Shown here: in pieces, positions 38,408 through 40,241 of the stretch
Position numbering within the stretch: position 1 is the stretch's first letter
How the letters are laid out: each line of letters starts with the position of its first letter
Virus record (IMG/VR): IMGVR_UViG_3300028895_000526
Location: 1 to 40,241 of that record
DNA length: 40,241 nucleotides
Reading direction: 5' to 3' (one strand)
Origin: a virus
The notes under the pieces: model-generated
What the model saw: only the letters and a program-made list of their open reading frames with translations
What the model was told of the DNA's origin: nothing
The model's database searches: none
Program-made: the position numbers and the translations under genes

Positions 38408-40192
38408 TTAACCTTCTAATGTGTCTTGAGGTAGATCAAAGCCTTCACCTGGATTGATGATACCTTCAAAAAATATTTTATAGTAACCTCCTTTTGTACC
38501 ACAGATACGCTGGACTTGGAGGTCATACCATTGTATCTTTTGTAACTCGACTATTACTGTGAATAGCCGAAGTTCCTCGACTGCATCGAGTGTTCCACCT
38601 AAGACTTGCTCTCCTAACTTGAAAGCACCGAGTGTCTTGACTGCAGAAGACTGAACATAATCATCAGCAGCATCGATCGTAATCTGCTGACTACCAGAAG
38701 CACCACCGTCATAAAAGAATGACACGTCAATCTCTGTACCAGGTGCGATTAAACCCATGATCAGATATGACTCTGCTTCCTTTAAGTTCTTTGCTCCGAA
38801 GTCGTTTCTGTTGTCTGTATAGATAGATCTCATTGCTGCTCCTCCACGAGTGTGACCAGTGAAAGCTTTATACGTTGCTCCTTCCATCGAAGAACCAAAG
38901 TAGAGTTCATTGTTATAAATGAACCAGCTATCGACTGTCCAATCAAGAATTGAGAAGCCTCGCTGTCTTTTCCCATCTGTACCAACGTAATACCAGATCG
39001 CGATGACTTTGTTATTGTTTGTCTGATCTGAGTCTGATTTACAAGCTACAAGATAGACATCCTCCTTCGCATAATAAATTGATGCTGCTTCAGAGAAGTC
39101 ATAACCGTCGATCGTTGTTTTGATCTCATCAGAGATCGGGTCTGCATTCCAATCATTCGTTGCAATGTTACGAGATAAACTTCGTACTCCATCAGGTGCT
39201 GTATAAAGGATCTCGTTATAGATACTTGCAATACCTTTGTGATTGATTGCACCAATTGAGCCTGCTGTAACAATATGCTTGAAGCTTGGAGTCTTTGTCG
39301 TTGCTGTCGGATATTGCCATTCAAATAGAATTATCGTTCGTTCTTTGAAGATGAAGATGTATGAGTCTTGATTTGCAAGACCTGTGATCTTTCCACCAAC
39401 GATGGGAAAATCCTCGACTCCTGCATCGGCTCTATTATTGCCTGATGTCCAATCAGTTGCATCACCCTCGACTGAGTACTCGAGTGAGTTTGGATCTCCT
39501 GCGTCAACAACCCACATTCGATTCTGAGCAGAGAGTAGAATACTGCTAAGAGCAACGCCAGAATAAGTAGCATCGTCCACAGCTTCAGCCACAGGATCAT
39601 CTGTATCAGATGATGCATGTGCAGATGCAACAACGAACTTCGTAGCTGTCTTAGAAGAATAAGCAATCTCTGTACCATTGTAGATGATTGTACCAGAAGC
39701 AGGAAAGCCAGCTGTACTGTTAACAAGAACATCTGTCTCTCCTCCACTTAAAGCAGCAGTTAAATAAGTAGTATTGCCAGACCAGACAGAGTAATACTCG
39801 TTTCCGTTTCCAAAGAATAACTGATTGATCGTACTTGTGTTATAGTCTTGGAAAGAAGTCGTTGCTCCTTGCGTCATTCCAGTCAGGAGGATCTCCCATC
39901 TACCTGAGTCTGTTGAATACCATTCAAGTACATTATCGCCAGACGCTGGTCTTTCTCTTACTCTGACAGGTATCTGTGTTCCATCCTGCAGAATAAACGT
40001 ATAAGCGTCTTTGATCTTTTGAAGATTTGCTGGAGATTCTTGACCGAAACGAGAGAAGCCTTTGATTGGCTCAACACCGTGTCCAGTGATCTTCATATTA
40101 TGAGCAACAAATGCAGACTCTGGATGGTTCTTCGTCACCGGGTATCTTGTATGCAAACCGAGGAAATTTTTGCGCTGTATTATTCTGGACAT
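38408..40192 (-). CDS. Beta-propeller-like tail protein (594 aa; nozzle or stabilisation type)
   Basis: Long, beta-rich protein with short repeated strand modules (TATKFVVASAHAS; GNRADAGVEDFPIVGGKITGLANQDSYIFIFKERTIILFEWQYPTATT; SIYNEILYTAPDGVRSLSRN; VACKSDSD...NNKVIAIWYYVGTDGKRQRGFSILDWTVDSWFIYNNELYFGSS). This pattern is like the podoviral tail nozzle or P22 gp10-type stabilisation proteins, which form a six-bladed beta-propeller ring beneath the portal. No signal peptide. It starts 15 nt after the stop expected for the partial left-edge fibre gene if the genome is circular. Exact homology not testable here. Confidence 0.65.
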   Translation of the reverse strand: MSRIIQRKNFLGLHTRYPVTKNHPESAFVAHNMKITGHGVEPIKGFSRFGQESPANLQKIKDAYTFILQDGTQIPVRVRERPASGDNVLEWYSTDSGRWEILLTGMTQGATTSFQDYNTSTINQLFFGNGNEYYSVWSGNTTYLTAALSGGETDVLVNSTAGFPASGTIIYNGTEIAYSSKTATKFVVASAHASSDTDDPVAEAVDDATYSGVALSSILLSAQNRMWVVDAGDPNSLEYSVEGDATDWTSGNNRADAGVEDFPIVGGKITGLANQDSYIFIFKERTIILFEWQYPTATTKTPSFKHIVTAGSIGAINHKGIASIYNEILYTAPDGVRSLSRNIATNDWNADPISDEIKTTIDGYDFSEAASIYYAKEDVYLVACKSDSDQTNNNKVIAIWYYVGTDGKRQRGFSILDWTVDSWFIYNNELYFGSSMEGATYKAFTGHTRGGAAMRSIYTDNRNDFGAKNLKEAESYLIMGLIAPGTEIDVSFFYDGGASGSQQITIDAADDYVQSSAVKTLGAFKLGEQVLGGTLDAVEELRLFTVIVELQKIQWYDLQVQRICGTKGGYYKIFFEGIINPGEGFDLPQDTLEG

Positions 40193-40241
40193 ATTAACGT
40201 AGTATGTTTACCTTGCGAGGTCCTTTGGAGATACTATAACC

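Noticed and set aside
1-40241. Alternative genetic code (UGA or UAG recoded)
   Set aside because: Long genes are intact under the standard code, and TGA, TAG and TAA all terminate well-placed genes.

Overview
The window looks like the complete or near-complete genome of a tailed, probably podovirus-like phage of about 40 kb, opened inside a tail-fibre gene. The partial gene that runs off the left edge (1-1985, minus strand) would continue in frame from the right edge to a TAA at 40208-40210, 15 nt before the next minus-strand gene. This fits a circular or circularly permuted assembly. There is no integrase, repressor or tRNA gene that I can see. The standard code works throughout, with TGA, TAA and TAG all used as stops. 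The host is not identifiable. Most starts lack a Shine-Dalgarno sequence. The fibre proteins are rich in Thr, Ser and Ala, in a style I associate with metagenomic phages and Patescibacteria proteins; that is an impression, not evidence.

Layout. A 910-nt control region (13070-13979) carries divergent promoters of identical architecture (TTTACA-N17-TATWAT), an AGTAT pentamer array and AT-rich DNA. It is the best origin candidate. Rightward from it (13980-28952, plus) lie the early genes. First come many small, basic or zinc-ribbon proteins separated by structured spacers. A tightly packed replication and nucleotide block follows: PD-(D/E)XK nuclease, excisionase-like HTH protein, AEP primase fused to DnaB-type helicase, UDG-like protein, SSB-like protein, a hyperacidic protein, P-loop nucleotide kinase, MazG/dUTPase-like NTP-PPase, a thymidylate synthase/dCMP hydroxymethylase homologue, family B DNA polymerase, VRR-NUC nuclease and small membrane or secreted proteins. 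A strong hairpin terminator (28979-29040) closes this unit.

Leftward from the control region (13069 to 1, then 40192 to 29081 if circular) runs the late unit: small and large terminase, portal, scaffold candidate, capsid decoration, major capsid, a series of small virion proteins, a coiled-coil protein, fibre-like proteins, a beta-propeller-like tail protein, an internal coiled-coil protein, and a 2116-residue ejected-type protein with an ADP-ribosyltransferase-like domain and a C-terminal P5-like (murein-active) domain.

Three things deserve most attention. (1) A family of RNA hairpin elements is built directly on the stop codons of early genes (TAACTCTCG plus a long, sequence-divergent but pairing-conserved stem plus AATGAGTT). 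(2) A kinase / NTP-PPase / TS-like cassette contains a TS homologue with Asp where thymidylate synthases have the dUMP-recognising Asn, as in T4 dCMP hydroxymethylase, so modified pyrimidines in the phage DNA are possible. (3) The giant virion protein carries an ART-like domain. There is also a family of three paralogous small basic proteins.
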